Below are positions 36,090-43,744 of a stretch of 64,000 bases of DNA, one piece after another (within the stretch, counting starts at the first letter, position 1; each line of letters opens with the position of its first letter). The position numbers were made by a program, and so were the translations under genes. Under the pieces are notes generated by a model. That model searched no databases, was not told where the DNA came from, and saw nothing but the letters and a program-made list of their open reading frames with translations. The stretch covers positions 2,480,001-2,544,000 of the forward strand of contig NZ_CP127251.1 in NCBI RefSeq assembly GCF_030285925.1, given 5' to 3'. The DNA comes from Devosia sp. YIM 151766 (lineage in GTDB: Bacteria > Pseudomonadota > Alphaproteobacteria > Rhizobiales > Devosiaceae).

Positions 36090-36812
36090 ATGTCGATTTC
36101 AGGTGTTTCCGGTACGTCCAGCGCCAATAATGCGTCCCGCGCGACGATCGCGCAGAATTTCGATACCTTTCTCAGCATCCTCACCACGCAATTGCGCAAC
36201 CAGAATCCGCTCGAACCGCTCGACACCAACCAGTTCACCCAGCAATTGGTGCAGTTCACCGGCGTCGAGCAGCAATTGAAGACCAATGACTTCCTCGAAG
36301 CATTGCTGCTCAACACCCAGAGCACGGCCCGCTCCGACGCGGTTTCCTATATCGGCAAGGAAATCTCGGCCTCCGGCGAGACGGCCGAACTCAGGGATGG
36401 CGGGGCCTATTGGACCTATAACGCCGCCGCCAATGTCGCCAATGCGACCGTCACCATCAAGAATGCCGCCGGCAGCGTGGTCTATACCGAGCAAGGCTCG
36501 CTCGAGGCCGGCCATGGCGCCTTCCTCTGGGACGGCATGGGCAGCGATGGCAGCAAGCGGCCGGACGGCATCTATACGATCGAGATCAAGGGCACCAACC
36601 TGTCGGGCAATACGGTGGCAGTCGCCACCAGTTCGGTGGGCATCGTCACGGCCGTGGACTTCTCCGGCCCCGAGCCCATGCTGACCGTGGGCCAGAACAA
36701 GATCGCCCTCAAGGACGTCACCAATGTCCGCCTGGTGGCCGAGACCACTACGCCGCCGCCGGCCGGTCCTGGCGATGGCGAAGACGACGAAGCGGACGAT
36801 CCGGCGGCCTGA
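36090..36812 (+). CDS. flgD: Flagellar hook assembly (hook-capping) protein FlgD
   Basis: Caps the growing hook during assembly of FlgE. The 240-residue protein has the N-terminal FlgD signature FDTFLSILTTQLRNQNPLEPLDTNQFTQQLVQFTGVEQQ. A central FlgD Ig-like/Tudor part (GAFLWDGMGSDGSKRPDGIYTIEI) follows and a Pro/acidic tail ends the protein. It is the second gene of the fliK operon. An AAGGAACAGG ribosome site lies just before ATG 36090. Its length is typical. Confidence 0.95.
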   Translation: MSISGVSGTSSANNASRATIAQNFDTFLSILTTQLRNQNPLEPLDTNQFTQQLVQFTGVEQQLKTNDFLEALLLNTQSTARSDAVSYIGKEISASGETAELRDGGAYWTYNAAANVANATVTIKNAAGSVVYTEQGSLEAGHGAFLWDGMGSDGSKRPDGIYTIEIKGTNLSGNTVAVATSSVGIVTAVDFSGPEPMLTVGQNKIALKDVTNVRLVAETTTPPPAGPGDGEDDEADDPAA

Positions 36813-37210
36813 CGCCCCCGGCGGCGCGGCGCCGGGCCTGGCCATCGCCGATGGAAAAATCTATGCGCCCGGCTCCTGCGCCTCCCTCCCCCTTGAGGGG
36901 AGGGATTGAGAATGGGGGTGTCGGAGCCAGGGCGAGGCTGCCGGACGTGTAGAAACCGCAGCACCCCCTCCCCTTCCCTCCCCTCAAGGGGGAGGGAGCT
37001 AAGAGCCTGACGCCCCGAGACAACTTGGCTCGAAGTGCCCAATGTAAACACTCCACCCTCAAGGGGGAGGGGACGCAATGGCGGGCAACCCGGTTTCAAT
37101 TGCTTGAAACGCCTGACTTTTCTTAACCTGTTGTAAGTTTCCCCTTAGGGGTATTTTAAGGCCGCTCCCCTACTCTGCCTGGATATGGTCAGGTTTGAGT
37201 AGAGAGTAAA
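36813..37210. repeat. Intergenic gap with repeat family 1 and sciP upstream region
   Basis: This 398-base gap between flgD and sciP has no gene. At 36955-36997 lies a CCGCAGCACCCCCTCCCCTT-type stretch with an inverted CCTCAAGGGGGAGG partner; 37012-37053 (start CCCCGAGACAACTTGGCTCG) recurs inverted at 50921-50961. A second GGGGGAGGGG tract lies near 37063. From 37100 onward the sequence is AT-rich sciP promoter DNA. Confidence 0.75.
37123..37137 (+). promoter_or_regulatory. Candidate CtrA site upstream of sciP
   Basis: TTAACCTGTTGTAAG fits TTAA-N7-TTAA in seven of eight positions only if read loosely (second half TAAG). It is 74 bases before the sciP start, and CtrA is known to control sciP in Caulobacter. 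The evidence is the weak match plus context. Confidence 0.4.
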
Positions 37211-37489
37211 ATGACCGTACAGATGCGTCCGCGCGTAAAGTACGTTATCGGCCCGGATGGTAGTCCGCTTACGATAGCGGATCTTCCGCCAGCCAATACC
37301 AGACGGTGGGTTATCCGCCGCAAGGCCGAGGTCGTTGCCGCCGTGCGCGGTGGCCTTCTCAGCCTCGAAGAAGCCTGCGAGCGTTATACGCTCAGCGTCG
37401 ATGAATTCCTCAACTGGCAGGCCGCCATCGACAAACATGGCCTTGCCGGATTGAGAACCACCTGGATTCAGCATTACCGCGAAGGGTGA
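37211..37489 (+). CDS. sciP: CtrA inhibitory protein SciP (DUF1153)
   Basis: A 92-residue DNA-binding cell-cycle regulator that, in Caulobacter, blocks CtrA-activated transcription in G1. It matches the DUF1153 pattern along its whole length: IGPDGSPLTIADLPPANTRR, WVIRRKAEVVAAVRGGLLSL, EEACERYTLSVDEFLNWQ and HGLAGLRTTWIQHYR. The GAGAG ribosome site is just upstream of ATG 37211. It is monocistronic, with a terminator 57 bases after the stop. The presence of ctrA and chpT in the same window is notable. Confidence 0.95.
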   Translation: MTVQMRPRVKYVIGPDGSPLTIADLPPANTRRWVIRRKAEVVAAVRGGLLSLEEACERYTLSVDEFLNWQAAIDKHGLAGLRTTWIQHYREG

Positions 37490-37545
37490 TCGGCAATTGC
37501 CGGCGCCCCGAATGCCGGGCTGAAGACATCGGCAAACACGATTCC

Positions 37546-37574
37546 AAACCCGCCGGAGCGATCCGGCGGGTTTT
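37546..37574. terminator. Bidirectional terminator between sciP and the mazF-type gene
   Basis: A 12-base perfect stem (37546-37557 with 37562-37573, AAACCCGCCGGA), a GCGA loop and flanking A and T tracts on both sides. It terminates sciP and the convergent toxin gene. Confidence 0.85.
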
Positions 37575-37586
37575 ACTTGCCGGCGA

Positions 37587-37925
37587 TTATTGCGCGATGG
37601 TGGCGATGCGCGCCAAGACGTCATCCAATATATCGGGCGGCACTGCATCGCGATCCCGATCCTGACGGGCATTGCGCTGTACCATGTCGACGACGCGGAT
37701 GGCGTCGCATTGGATCACGCCAGTCGTGGCCGTGCCGGCTCCCTGTAGATTGACGGCAAAACCCCGCATCCTTGATGCCTTGCCGATCGTGGTAATGGGG
37801 GCGACCAGCGCCATGCCGCTGCGATTGAAGGCTCGGGGCGAAATGACCAGAACGGGGTGCCGCCCCTGCGGCTCGCGTCCGGCCGCCGGCGACAGGTCGA
37901 TATACCAGATCTCGCCCCGCTCCAT
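37587..37925 (-). CDS. mazF: MazF/PemK-type endoribonuclease toxin
   Basis: A 112-residue toxin of the type II toxin-antitoxin class that cleaves mRNA. The fold signature is MERGEIWYIDLSPAAGREPQ, then RHPVLVISPRAFN (conserved Arg and Ser positions) and the CDAIRVVDM segment. The start is 2 bases after the antitoxin stop, as is usual for an antitoxin-toxin operon. It lies between sciP and the fliF operon. The exact cleavage site is unknown. ChpB-like variants fit equally well. Confidence 0.9.
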   Translation of the reverse strand: MERGEIWYIDLSPAAGREPQGRHPVLVISPRAFNRSGMALVAPITTIGKASRMRGFAVNLQGAGTATTGVIQCDAIRVVDMVQRNARQDRDRDAVPPDILDDVLARIATIAQ

Positions 37926-37927
37926 GG

Positions 37928-38209
37928 CTAGAGGATTTCCCGTCCGACCGGTGGCGCATCGAGCCAGTCACGCGTCTCATCCGGATGAGACGCGTCCAAC
38001 TCGCATTGGCCCATCAGGTCCTCGAGCCTATAGCGTGGCGTCTTGGCGACTGGCTGCAAAATCAGCCGATCTCCCTCGATGGACACCGCTAATTCCTGTC
38101 CTTCGCGCAGCAGCAGCGAATGACGCGCCGCCGCGGGTACGGTGACGATCAGCGAACCGCCTGCCTTTTTCAGCCTGGTCTTAGTGAGATAACCCGGATG
38201 CGCTGTCAT
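37928..38209 (-). CDS. mazE: MazE/AbrB-type antitoxin
   Basis: A 93-residue antitoxin whose N-terminal half is a SpoVT/AbrB-like DNA-binding domain (LKKAGGSLIVTVPAAARHSL, GQELAVSIEGDRLIL). The acidic C-terminus (residues 60-93) would bind and neutralise the adjacent toxin. The operon is expected to be autorepressed. An ATGTT/AACAT inverted repeat (38222-38226 and 38239-38243) just upstream is a candidate operator. A GGAGG ribosome site precedes the start (38209). Confidence 0.85.
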   Translation of the reverse strand: MTAHPGYLTKTRLKKAGGSLIVTVPAAARHSLLLREGQELAVSIEGDRLILQPVAKTPRYRLEDLMGQCELDASHPDETRDWLDAPPVGREIL

Positions 38210-38221
38210 GATCGGCCTCCA

Positions 38222-38243
38222 ATGTTTGACAAATGTATAACAT
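38222..38243 (-). promoter_or_regulatory. Candidate operator of the toxin-antitoxin operon
   Basis: ATGTT (38222-38226) and AACAT (38239-38243) form an inverted repeat with a 12-base spacer, overlapping the AT-rich region where the minus-strand promoter must be. Autoregulation by the antitoxin is expected but not shown. Confidence 0.35.
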
Positions 38244-38332
38244 CAAGGTTCCGCTGCTGCAATGTCCAACCGTCAAATTTCCTTAACGCCGGCCGGCAAT
38301 TTCTGCCTGAATTTGCAAATCGGAACAGCCGG

Positions 38333-38347
38333 TTAATAACTTGTTTA
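38333..38347 (+). promoter_or_regulatory. Candidate CtrA site upstream of fliF
   Basis: TTAATAACTTGTTTA matches TTAA-N7-TTAA at seven of eight positions. It lies 79 bases before ATG 38412 and 131-145 before GTG 38478. The early flagellar operon headed by fliF is CtrA-activated in Caulobacter. Confidence 0.5.
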
Positions 38348-38477
38348 CCATCCACTAGGTAATTTTTGCCCATCGGTCTTGGGGGCTCCATGACCGCATT
38401 GAGTCGCCTGAATGCTCCAGCGGAACGCGCCAGCGCTTTTCCCGCCGGAGCATGATGGACGGAACCCAGAGTGTGGC

Positions 38478-40118
38478 GTGGAAAGTCTGACCAACCTCAT
38501 CGACCGGATCGGCATGCCACGCCTGGCGGCCATGGCCATCGTCGCCGTGCTGATGCTGGGTTTCTTCGGCTTCCTGATCCTGCGGGCGCAAGCGCCACAA
38601 ATGGCCCCGCTCTATTCGGGGCTGAGTCTGGAAGATTCCTCGGCGATCCTCACCGAACTGCAGACGCTCAATATTCCCTATGAATTGCGCGGCGAAGGCG
38701 ACACGATCCTTGTTCCCCGCGACCAGATCACCACCACCCGCATGAGCCTGGCCGGCCAGGGCCTGCCGACGCGCGGCCAGGTCGGTTATGAGATTTTCGA
38801 CCAGCAATCGACCCTGGGCGCCACCAGCTTCGTGCAGAACATCAACAATGTCCGGGCGCTGGAAGGCGAATTGGCCCGCACCATTGCCTCGCTCACCCGC
38901 ATCAAGGGCGCGCGCGTGCATCTGGTGCTTCCCGAGCGCGAATTGTTCCGCCGCGAACGCAAGGACCCTTCCGCCTCCATCGTGCTCTCGGTGCGCGGCG
39001 CGCTGTCGGGGGGAGAAATCCGCGCCATCCAGCATATGGTCGCCTCGGCCATCGAGGGCCTGACCCCAACCCGCGTTTCCATCGTCGATGACCAGGGCAA
39101 TCTTCTCGCTTCCGGTACCGGCGACGACGAAAACGGGCTGATCTCCAGCCAGAGCGACGAACGCCGCCTGGGCATCGAGAACCGCCTGCGCACCCGTATC
39201 GAGGATATGCTGGCCAATGTGGTCGGCGCCGGCCGCGCCCGCGTCGAGGTCGCCGCCGAACTCGACCTCAACCGCTCCACCACCACCCAGGAAATTTTCG
39301 ACCCCGAAAGCCAGGTGGTGCGCTCCACCCAGACGAGGGAGACCGAGAACCTGTCCGGCGCCAATAGCGGGCAGGTGACCGTCGCCAACGAATTGCCCGG
39401 CGCCAGCAATGACGCCGCCGCCCAGGGCCTCACCGAACAGGGCGTCTCGGCCGAGGAAATCGTCAATTACGAGATTTCCCGGACCACCCAGACCGCCGTG
39501 ACCGAAGCCGGCTCGATCAAGCGCCTCTCTGTCGCCGTGGTGATCGACGGCACCTATGCCGACGATGGCGCCGGCAATATCACCTATATGCCGCGCAGCG
39601 CCGACGAGATCGCCCAATTGCTCACCCTGGTGCGGTCCGCCGCCGGCTATTCAGCCGAACGCGGCGATGCGATCGAGGTGGTCAATATGCAATTCGCCGA
39701 GCGGCCCGATCTGCTGGCGCCCGGCACCGACCAGACCGGCGGCCTGCTCGATTTCACCCGTGACGACCTGATGAACGGCGCCGAAATGGCGGTGACGCTG
39801 CTGATCGCCCTGGCCCTGGTCTTCTTCGTCATGCGCCCGCTGCTGCGCAAGGTCCTGACCCCCGAGACCGCGCCGCTGGCCCTGCCGGTCGCCGCCGAAC
39901 TGGGCCAGCACGGCACGCTGCTGGCCGATGGCGTCGTCGCGCCCGAGGAGGAACCGGAAACCGACATGCCCCGCGACAAGACGCCCGCCTGGGTCTCCAA
40001 TGCCAAATCCATGGGCGAAACCCAGTTGCAGACCCTCAAGACGGTCGGCACGCTGGTCGAGGAAAACCCCAAACAGGCCGCGCTCATCGTGCGCGACTGG
40101 CTTGGTAGCGCGGCGTAA
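38478..40118 (+). CDS. fliF: Flagellar MS-ring protein FliF
   Basis: Forms the membrane ring on which the flagellum is built. The 546-residue protein has a TM near residues 14-35 ([20 protein letters not shown]) and ring-building motifs such as [34 protein letters not shown] and the [22 protein letters not shown] block. A C-terminal TM lies near 440-460 and ends in the FliG-binding tail [18 protein letters not shown]. The start is uncertain: GTG 38478 (MESLTNL...) is used, but in-frame ATG 38412 or 38514 cannot be excluded. It is followed by fliG after 5 bases. Confidence 0.95.
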   Translation: MESLTNLIDRIGMPRLAAMAIVAVLMLGFFGFLILRAQAPQMAPLYSGLSLEDSSAILTELQTLNIPYELRGEGDTILVPRDQITTTRMSLAGQGLPTRGQVGYEIFDQQSTLGATSFVQNINNVRALEGELARTIASLTRIKGARVHLVLPERELFRRERKDPSASIVLSVRGALSGGEIRAIQHMVASAIEGLTPTRVSIVDDQGNLLASGTGDDENGLISSQSDERRLGIENRLRTRIEDMLANVVGAGRARVEVAAELDLNRSTTTQEIFDPESQVVRSTQTRETENLSGANSGQVTVANELPGASNDAAAQGLTEQGVSAEEIVNYEISRTTQTAVTEAGSIKRLSVAVVIDGTYADDGAGNITYMPRSADEIAQLLTLVRSAAGYSAERGDAIEVVNMQFAERPDLLAPGTDQTGGLLDFTRDDLMNGAEMAVTLLIALALVFFVMRPLLRKVLTPETAPLALPVAAELGQHGTLLADGVVAPEEEPETDMPRDKTPAWVSNAKSMGETQLQTLKTVGTLVEENPKQAALIVRDWLGSAA

Positions 40119-40123
40119 TATCC

Positions 40124-41200
40124 ATGGCCCTGGTTTCCCAATCCGATCTGTCAGACGAAAACGCCAAGTCCTCCAAGACGCAATTGCAGGTGGGCGGCGA
40201 GCAGCGCCTGCTCAAGGGCGACGAGAAGGCGGCGGCCCTGCTGCTGGCGCTCGGCCCCGATTACGGCAAGCCGATTTTCGAGGAGCTCGACGAACTCGAA
40301 ATCCGCCAGCTCTCGCGCGCCATGGCGCGACTGGGCCCCATCACCCAGGAAATGCTCGACGAACTCATGATCGATTTCGTCACCACCATTTCCTCCAATG
40401 GCTCGCTCTCGGGCAATACCGATTCCACCGAGCGGCTGCTGCTCTCCTTCCTGCCGCAGGATCGGGTGGACGCCATCATGGAGGAAATCCGCGGTCCCGC
40501 GGGCCGCAATATGTGGGAAAAGCTCTCCAATGTGCAGGCGGACGTGCTGGCCGCCTATCTCAAGAACGAATATCCCCAGACCATCGCCGTGGTGCTGTCC
40601 AAGATCGCCTCCGAACATGCCTCCAAAGTGCTGACCGTGCTGCCCGAGGAACTGGCCATGGACGTGGTGCAGCGCATGTTGGGGCTCGATCCGGTGCAGA
40701 AGGAAATCCTCGAAAAGATCGAGATGACCCTGCGCACCGAATTCATGTCGACGCTCAACCACACCAAGCGCCGCGACAGCCACGAGCAGATGGCGGAAAT
40801 CTTCAACGCCTTCGACCGCCAGACCGAAGCGCGCTTCATCACCAATCTGGAAGAGATCAACCGCGACGACGCCGAGCGCATCAAGCAATTGATGTTCACC
40901 TTCGAGGACCTGGCGCGGCTGGAAATGGCCTCGATCCAGACGCTGCTCACCAGGCTCGACAAGCGCGAACTGGCCCTGGCGCTCAAGGGGGCCAATGACA
41001 GCGTCAAGGAGAGCTTCTTCAAGAACATGTCCGGCCGCGCCGCCAAGCTGTTGCAGGACGACATGAACGATATGGGCCCGGTGCGCCTGAAGGATGTCGA
41101 CGAGGCCCAGACCCGCATGGTCGGCATCGCCAAGGACCTCGCCGCCAAGGGCGACATCGTCATCCTCAAGACCAAGTCCGACGATCAGATGATTGTGTAG
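40124..41200 (+). CDS. fliG: Flagellar motor switch protein FliG
   Basis: Links the MS-ring to the C-ring and contacts the stator, generating torque. The 358-residue protein carries the FliG N ([20 protein letters not shown]), middle ([22 protein letters not shown]) and C domains. The C domain has the charged torque helix [20 protein letters not shown] and [20 protein letters not shown]. It is in the fliF operon. It is slightly longer at the N-terminus than the E. coli protein, with [20 protein letters not shown] ahead of the domain. Confidence 0.97.
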   Translation: MALVSQSDLSDENAKSSKTQLQVGGEQRLLKGDEKAAALLLALGPDYGKPIFEELDELEIRQLSRAMARLGPITQEMLDELMIDFVTTISSNGSLSGNTDSTERLLLSFLPQDRVDAIMEEIRGPAGRNMWEKLSNVQADVLAAYLKNEYPQTIAVVLSKIASEHASKVLTVLPEELAMDVVQRMLGLDPVQKEILEKIEMTLRTEFMSTLNHTKRRDSHEQMAEIFNAFDRQTEARFITNLEEINRDDAERIKQLMFTFEDLARLEMASIQTLLTRLDKRELALALKGANDSVKESFFKNMSGRAAKLLQDDMNDMGPVRLKDVDEAQTRMVGIAKDLAAKGDIVILKTKSDDQMIV

Positions 41201-41204
41201 CGCC

Positions 41205-41876
41205 ATGTCCCAGCTCGCCCGCTTCACCTTCGATCTCGATCTGGAATCCCGGCCCGTCCATGGCGAGGCCGCCAACGATCCGCCGCCGCCGCCCATGCCC
41301 TCGCTGCCCGAGAATGTCGTGGCCCAGCTCATCGCGTCGGCGCGCGAGGAAGCCTATGCCGAAGGGCTGGCGGCCGGCGAGAGGAACGCCGCCAATATGG
41401 CAGCGCAGACCATTGCCGCCGCCGCCGGCGCCCTGGCGACCCAGACCGCGCCCCTGGCCGCTGCGCTCGACCGGGCCATTGCCGAGCATCGCCGGGAAGC
41501 CGTCGACCTGGCGCTGAGCATTGCCCGCAAGCTCGCCCTGCATCTTGTCGCCCGCTATCCGCAGCTCGAACTGGAAGCCTTGATCGCCGAATGCCTGGCC
41601 AGCCTGGGCGGGGTGCCGCATCTGGTCATCCGCTGCCATCCCGACCTGGCCGATGCCATTCGCGACAAGGCCAGCGCCCATATGGCCCAATCGGGGTTTT
41701 CCGGACGCCTCGTGGTCATGGGCGAGCCCGATATCAGGCTGGGCGACGGGCGCCTGGAATGGGTCGATGGCGGGGTGGTGCGCGACATTGCCGAGACCGC
41801 CGGCGAAATCGACCGGCAGATCGCATCCTATCTGGCGGCCCGTGGCCGCGCCGACCATGAGGAGTATGGGGCATGA
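41205..41876 (+). CDS. fliH: FliH/FlbE-type flagellar assembly protein
   Basis: A 223-residue regulator of the export ATPase FliI, called FlbE in Caulobacter. A proline-rich start (NDPPPPPMPSLPENVVAQLI) is followed by an Ala/Glu helical middle (ASAREEAYAEGLAAGERNAA) and the C-terminal FliH domain (AVDLALSIARKLALHLVARY, HPDLADAIRDKASAHM). It lies between fliG and fliN, the same position as flbE. ATG 41205 lies 4 bases after the fliG stop. The stop overlaps fliN (ATGA). Confidence 0.8.
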   Translation: MSQLARFTFDLDLESRPVHGEAANDPPPPPMPSLPENVVAQLIASAREEAYAEGLAAGERNAANMAAQTIAAAAGALATQTAPLAAALDRAIAEHRREAVDLALSIARKLALHLVARYPQLELEALIAECLASLGGVPHLVIRCHPDLADAIRDKASAHMAQSGFSGRLVVMGEPDIRLGDGRLEWVDGGVVRDIAETAGEIDRQIASYLAARGRADHEEYGA

Positions 41877-42217
41877 CCGATCCCGAAGACGACGTCACCG
41901 CCACCGAAGGCCTGCCGCTGGACGCCATGGAACCGAACGAGCATGGCCCGGGCGGCGAGCAGCATTCGGAGCGCAGCGCCGCCGACCTCGAAGCGGTGTT
42001 CGACGTTCCCGTGCGGGTTTCCGTGGTGCTCGGCCGCACCAAGATGCCGGTCTCCAACCTGCTCAAGCTCGATACCGGCACGGTGATCGAACTGGACCGG
42101 CAGGTCGGCGAGGCCGTCGAAATTTTCATCAATGATCGCTTGGTCGCCCGTGGCGAAATCGTGCTGGTCGAAGACCGGCTCGGCGTCACCATGACCGAAA
42201 TCATCAAGCCCCAATAA
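41873..42217 (+). CDS. fliN: Flagellar motor switch protein FliN
   Basis: C-ring component that works with FliM and FliG. The 114-residue protein has a short acidic N-terminus and the SpoA/FliN domain: FDVPVRVSVVLGRTKMPVSN, LLKLDTGTVIELDRQVGEAV and LVARGEIVLVEDRLGVTMTE. ATG 41873 overlaps the fliH stop, so the two are translationally coupled. It precedes flbD in the operon. Confidence 0.95.
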   Translation: MTDPEDDVTATEGLPLDAMEPNEHGPGGEQHSERSAADLEAVFDVPVRVSVVLGRTKMPVSNLLKLDTGTVIELDRQVGEAVEIFINDRLVARGEIVLVEDRLGVTMTEIIKPQ

Positions 42218-42228
42218 GGAAGCAGACA

Positions 42229-43596
42229 ATGCGCCTCCTCATCATCGGTGCCCTGGAAGGCCAGCTCAGCACCGCCACCAAGATGGCCATGGATGGCGGC
42301 GCCAAGGTCGCCCATGCCCCCTCCATCGAGATCGGGCTGGCGGCCCTGCGCGCCGGCAAGGGCGCCGATCTGCTGCTGGTCGACGTGATGATGGACATTG
42401 CCGGGCTGATCGCCGGGCTCGAAGCCGAACGCATCGCCATCCCGGTCGTCGCCTGCGGCGTCGAAACCAATGCCGCCGCCGCCGTCAACGCCATCCGCGC
42501 CGGAGCCAAGGAATATATCCCCCTGCCCCCCGATGCCGAGCTGATCGCCGCCGTCATCGCCGCCGTCGCCCGCGAAAGCTCGGATTTCCTCTATCGCGAT
42601 CCGGCCATGGAGCGGGTGGTGAAGATGGCCGAACAGGTGGCCGGCTCCGACGCCTCCATCCTGATTACCGGCGAGAGCGGCACCGGCAAGGAAGTCGTCG
42701 CCAAATTCGTCCATGCCCGCTCCAAGCGCGCCCACAAGGCCTTCATCTCGGTCAATTGCGCCGCCATCCCCGAAGCGCTGCTCGAATCCGAATTGTTCGG
42801 CCATGAAAAGGGTGCCTTTACCGGCGCCATCGCCCGCCGCATCGGCAAGTTCGAGGAAGCCTCGGGCGGCACGCTGCTGCTCGACGAAATCAGCGAAATG
42901 GACGTGCGCTTGCAGGCCAAGCTGCTGCGCGCCATCCAGGAGCGGGTCATCGACCGCGTCGGCGGCAGCAAGCCGGTGCCGGTGGATATCCGTATCCTCG
43001 CCACCTCCAACCGCAATCTCGGCGAGGCGGTGCGCGAAGGCAGCTTCCGCGAGGACCTGCTGTTCCGCCTCAACGTGGTCAATCTCAAGCTGCCGCCGCT
43101 GCGCGACCGGCCCGGCGACATCGTCGCCCTTTCCGAGCATTTCGTCGCCAAATATGCCAAGGCCAATGGCATAGCACCGCGCGCCCTGTCGGCGGCCGCC
43201 CGCGACGCCCTGGTCAAGGCGCCCTGGCCGGGCAATGTGCGGGAACTGGAAAACACCCTGCACCGCGCCGTCTTGCTCTCCTCGGGCGACACGATCGAGC
43301 CCGACGCCATCGTCCTGCCCGACGGCATGGGCCTGCATGAAGCCGCCCGCGCCGCTTCGCCCGCCGCCATGGCCGCCCAGACCGCCGAAGCCATGAACCG
43401 CGCCCTGGTCGGCCGCACCGTGGCCGATGTCGAACGCGATCTCATCCTCGACACCCTCGACCACACTTTGGGCAACCGCACCCACGCCGCCAATATTCTC
43501 GGCATCTCCATCCGCACCCTCAGAAACAAGCTCAACCAATATGCCGATGAAGGCATGCCGGTGCCCGAACCGGGCGAGAAGCGGAGCGTGGCGTGA
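42229..43596 (+). CDS. flbD: Sigma-54-dependent flagellar activator FlbD
   Basis: A 455-residue enhancer-binding protein controlling late flagellar genes. An N-terminal receiver-like region (MRLLIIGALEGQLSTATKMA, LLLVDVMMDI) is degenerate, as in known FlbD. The AAA+ domain has Walker A GESGTGKEVVAK, the GAFTGA loop (EKGAFTGAIARR), Walker B LLLDEISEMD and the RLNVVNLKLPPLRDR region. A C-terminal Fis-type helix-turn-helix follows (THAANILGISIRTLRNKLNQ). It is the last gene of the fliF operon, just as in Caulobacter. It should act at the sigma-54 promoter at 34573. Confidence 0.95.
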   Translation: MRLLIIGALEGQLSTATKMAMDGGAKVAHAPSIEIGLAALRAGKGADLLLVDVMMDIAGLIAGLEAERIAIPVVACGVETNAAAAVNAIRAGAKEYIPLPPDAELIAAVIAAVARESSDFLYRDPAMERVVKMAEQVAGSDASILITGESGTGKEVVAKFVHARSKRAHKAFISVNCAAIPEALLESELFGHEKGAFTGAIARRIGKFEEASGGTLLLDEISEMDVRLQAKLLRAIQERVIDRVGGSKPVPVDIRILATSNRNLGEAVREGSFREDLLFRLNVVNLKLPPLRDRPGDIVALSEHFVAKYAKANGIAPRALSAAARDALVKAPWPGNVRELENTLHRAVLLSSGDTIEPDAIVLPDGMGLHEAARAASPAAMAAQTAEAMNRALVGRTVADVERDLILDTLDHTLGNRTHAANILGISIRTLRNKLNQYADEGMPVPEPGEKRSVA

Positions 43597-43618
43597 GCTA
43601 TTTGCGGGCGGAACGCTC

Positions 43619-43738
43619 CCCCTCATCCGGCGCTGCGCGCCACCGTCTCCCCCAGGGGGAGAAGAATAATATCGCGCGCGCCTCCTATTCCTCTCCCCCT
43701 CGGGGAAAGGTAGCTCGGCGCAGCCGAGTCGGTGAGGG
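43619..43738. repeat. Imperfect inverted-repeat element between flbD and flhA
   Basis: CCCTCATCCGGCGCTGCGCG (43619 on) is echoed in reverse orientation by 43694-43738 (ending GTCGGTGAGGG). The two halves flank an AT-rich centre with AATAATATCGCGCGCG. The whole 120-base element looks like a short mobile or palindromic repeat of the kind common in Hyphomicrobiales intergenic DNA. Confidence 0.65.
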
Positions 43739-43744
43739 TGTCTG

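Noticed and set aside
37928..38209. Reading the AbrB-type protein as a sciP-operon regulator
   Set aside because: It is on the opposite strand and 2 bases from a MazF-type gene, so a toxin-antitoxin role is far more likely.
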